Part shown: positions 4,729 through 5,819 of the stretch, in pieces
Layout: every line of letters begins with the position of its first letter
How positions within the stretch are numbered: the stretch's first letter is position 1
Assembly: GCA_017303565.1 (NCBI GenBank)
Contig: JAFLCM010000172.1
Location: 1-5,819, forward strand
Origin: Planctomycetota bacterium
GTDB lineage: Bacteria; Planctomycetota; Phycisphaerae; Phycisphaerales; UBA1924
Reading direction: 5' to 3'
Length of the DNA stretch: 5,819 nt
The notes under the pieces: model-generated
Told to the model about the DNA's origin: nothing
Seen by the model: the letters and a program-made list of their open reading frames with translations, nothing else
The model's database searches: none
Program-made: the position numbers and the translations under genes

Positions 4729-5771
4729 CGCCCACCCCCCGCCGTGCCTTGCCCGCCCGGCGGCTTGGCCATCGCCGGGCCCTGAGGCTGCAGCAGGCCC
4801 TTCGTCACCGCGGGCTGCGAGAGGTACGGCGTCTCACGCAGCACCTTCATCTCGCGGTACTTCGCGATCGACATGAACTCGTACCACGCCAGCAGCCGGC
4901 ACATCACGAACCCCGCGTACCCGTCCAGGAATCCACGCTGGATCACGTAGGAATAGATGAACCGCAGCGTCGGCCTGAACGGCAGCTTCCGCCCGAACCG
5001 CTTCAGCCACCGCCGCCGCTCGATCGGACCCCCGAACAAGGACGGCTTGATCGCCCCCTCGTCCTTCGCCTCCATCGCGAAGGCCTCCCACGTCGTGTAC
5101 CGGTTGTGCTTCTCCACCCACACGCTCAGATCCGGGTACGCGAAGTGCAGGAAGTCGTGCTTCAGGTACCCCGCCTCGCCGGTGGACAGCACGACGTGCT
5201 CGTGCACCTCGTTGTCGCCCGAGCCGGTGTCACCCAGATTCCCGATCCGCTCGTACCGCCCCACGTCGTGCTTGAACAGCCGCACGTTGTACGACGGGTA
5301 GAACCCGCAACCCTTCAGCCAACGCCCAATGAACATGAACCGCCGGTTCAGCCAGTACCCGTCGCCGCAGCCCGCAGAGCCTTCCTTCCACGGCTTCCAC
5401 GACCCCGAAACCACCTGCCGCACCTCTTCCGCCAGCTCCGGCGTCATGTACTCGTCGGCGTCAAGGATCAACACCCACTTGTTCTTCCACGGCACCGTCT
5501 CCAGCGCCCAGTTCTTCTTCTTGGGCCACCCGCTCTTCGAGTAGTAGAACTGGTACACGTCCGCGCCCAGCGCCTGCGCCATCGGGATCGTCTTGTCGCT
5601 CGACTGGCTGTCCGCCACCACGATCTCGGTCGCCCACTGCACCCGCCGCAAACACTCCGCGATGTTCCGCTGCTCGTTCTTCACCGGGATCAGCACGCTC
5701 ACCGGCACGCTGCCCACCGCCGGCCACACGCCGAAAGGAGGGTTCCGCCCGTGACCCAGCTCTTCCCGCAA
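4725..5771 (-). CDS. GT2 family glycosyltransferase, WaaE-like; true 5' end uncertain
   Basis: A GT-A fold inverting glycosyltransferase, 348 residues from the TTG at 5771. It has VSVLIPVKNEQRNI at 24-37, VVADSQSSDKT at 51-61, and the metal and nucleotide-binding DAD at 104-106 within LILDADEYMTPE. Further on are RLFKHDVGRYE at 164-174, EVHEHV at 188-193 and GFLDGYAGFVM at 280-290, a layout shared with WaaE/KdtX-like enzymes of LPS and capsule synthesis. The C-terminus ends in a Pro/Gly/Gln-rich tail. GGAGG lies 8 nt before the TTG, which favours this start, but the frame has no stop up to the window edge and its codons stay GC3-rich, so the protein may begin outside the window. Internal GTG starts at 5729 or 5708 would put the start nearer the domain. 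Its stop overlaps the acetyltransferase start by 4 nt, so the two are translationally coupled. Confidence 0.88.
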   Translation of the reverse strand: MREELGHGRNPPFGVWPAVGSVPVSVLIPVKNEQRNIAECLRRVQWATEIVVADSQSSDKTIPMAQALGADVYQFYYSKSGWPKKKNWALETVPWKNKWVLILDADEYMTPELAEEVRQVVSGSWKPWKEGSAGCGDGYWLNRRFMFIGRWLKGCGFYPSYNVRLFKHDVGRYERIGNLGDTGSGDNEVHEHVVLSTGEAGYLKHDFLHFAYPDLSVWVEKHNRYTTWEAFAMEAKDEGAIKPSLFGGPIERRRWLKRFGRKLPFRPTLRFIYSYVIQRGFLDGYAGFVMCRLLAWYEFMSIAKYREMKVLRETPYLSQPAVTKGLLQPQGPAMAKPPGGQGTAGGGR

Positions 5772-5779
5772 CGCGTCCG

Positions 5780-5784
5780 CCTCC
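5780..5784 (-). promoter_or_regulatory. Candidate ribosome-binding site for the GT2 gene
   Basis: On the minus strand this is GGAGG, 8 nt before the TTG at 5771. It supports that start, but the same bases would be ordinary Glu-Ala codons if the reading frame continues from beyond the window. Confidence 0.3.
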
Positions 5785-5819
5785 GCGTGCCGCGGCTCCA
5801 GCGTGTGCAGCGCCGACGG

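Noticed and set aside
3609..4785. Plus-strand open frames (3609-4178 and 4102-4785) over the methyltransferase and acetyltransferase genes
   Set aside because: Arg/Pro/His-rich shadows of genes with clear motifs on the minus strand.
1..5819. tRNA, rRNA, CRISPR array, insertion sequence or phage attachment site
   Set aside because: No regularly spaced repeats, no transposase-like frame and no recognisable RNA gene sequence on either strand by eye.

Overview
The window is a GC-rich, densely packed piece of a bacterial chromosome holding part of a surface or exopolysaccharide locus. The organism cannot be named from this sequence. The strong G/C third-position bias, weak or absent Shine-Dalgarno sites, a TTG start and a phrase-like intergenic repeat would suit a Planctomycetota-type (perhaps Phycisphaerae) or similar environmental bacterium; this is a weak inference.

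Layout. Almost everything is on the minus strand, so transcription runs from the right edge to the left. In that order: a GT2 family glycosyltransferase (4725-5771, reading frame still open at the window edge); a WcaF-like left-handed beta-helix acetyltransferase coupled to it by a 4-nt TTGA overlap (4165-4728); a class I SAM-dependent methyltransferase (3471-4103); ATP sulfurylase Sat (1536-2714); a GT4 family glycosyltransferase (138-1367); and the first 39 codons of a second GT4 glycosyltransferase (1-119), a tandem paralogue. Between the methyltransferase and sat lies a plus-strand pair that does not belong to the pathway: a DUF433 antitoxin-like gene (2843-3145) overlapping a DUF5615 PIN-like nuclease gene (3142-3466). 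The nuclease gene carries an apparent one-base insertion that puts its last 22 codons out of frame.

How the genes could work together. The two GT4 enzymes and the GT2 enzyme would add sugars to a lipid-linked or surface glycan, with the acetyltransferase and methyltransferase decorating it. Sat makes APS, the first activated sulfate intermediate. Its placement beside glycosyltransferases suggests sulfated polysaccharide, but no APS kinase or sulfotransferase is visible here, so that link is inference.

Non-coding. The 168-bp gap between sat and the GT4 gene is filled by a nested inverted-repeat element (1374-1530) whose end also supplies the ribosome-binding site of the GT4 gene. The 128-bp divergent region (2715-2842) holds a plausible -10 box and a small palindrome in front of the DUF433 gene. 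A short degenerate heptamer repeat lies upstream of the methyltransferase gene. I saw no tRNA, rRNA, CRISPR array, insertion sequence or convincing intrinsic terminator. The most interesting items are the frameshifted toxin-like gene, the sat-in-glycan-cluster context and the inverted-repeat element; I found no clearly new system.
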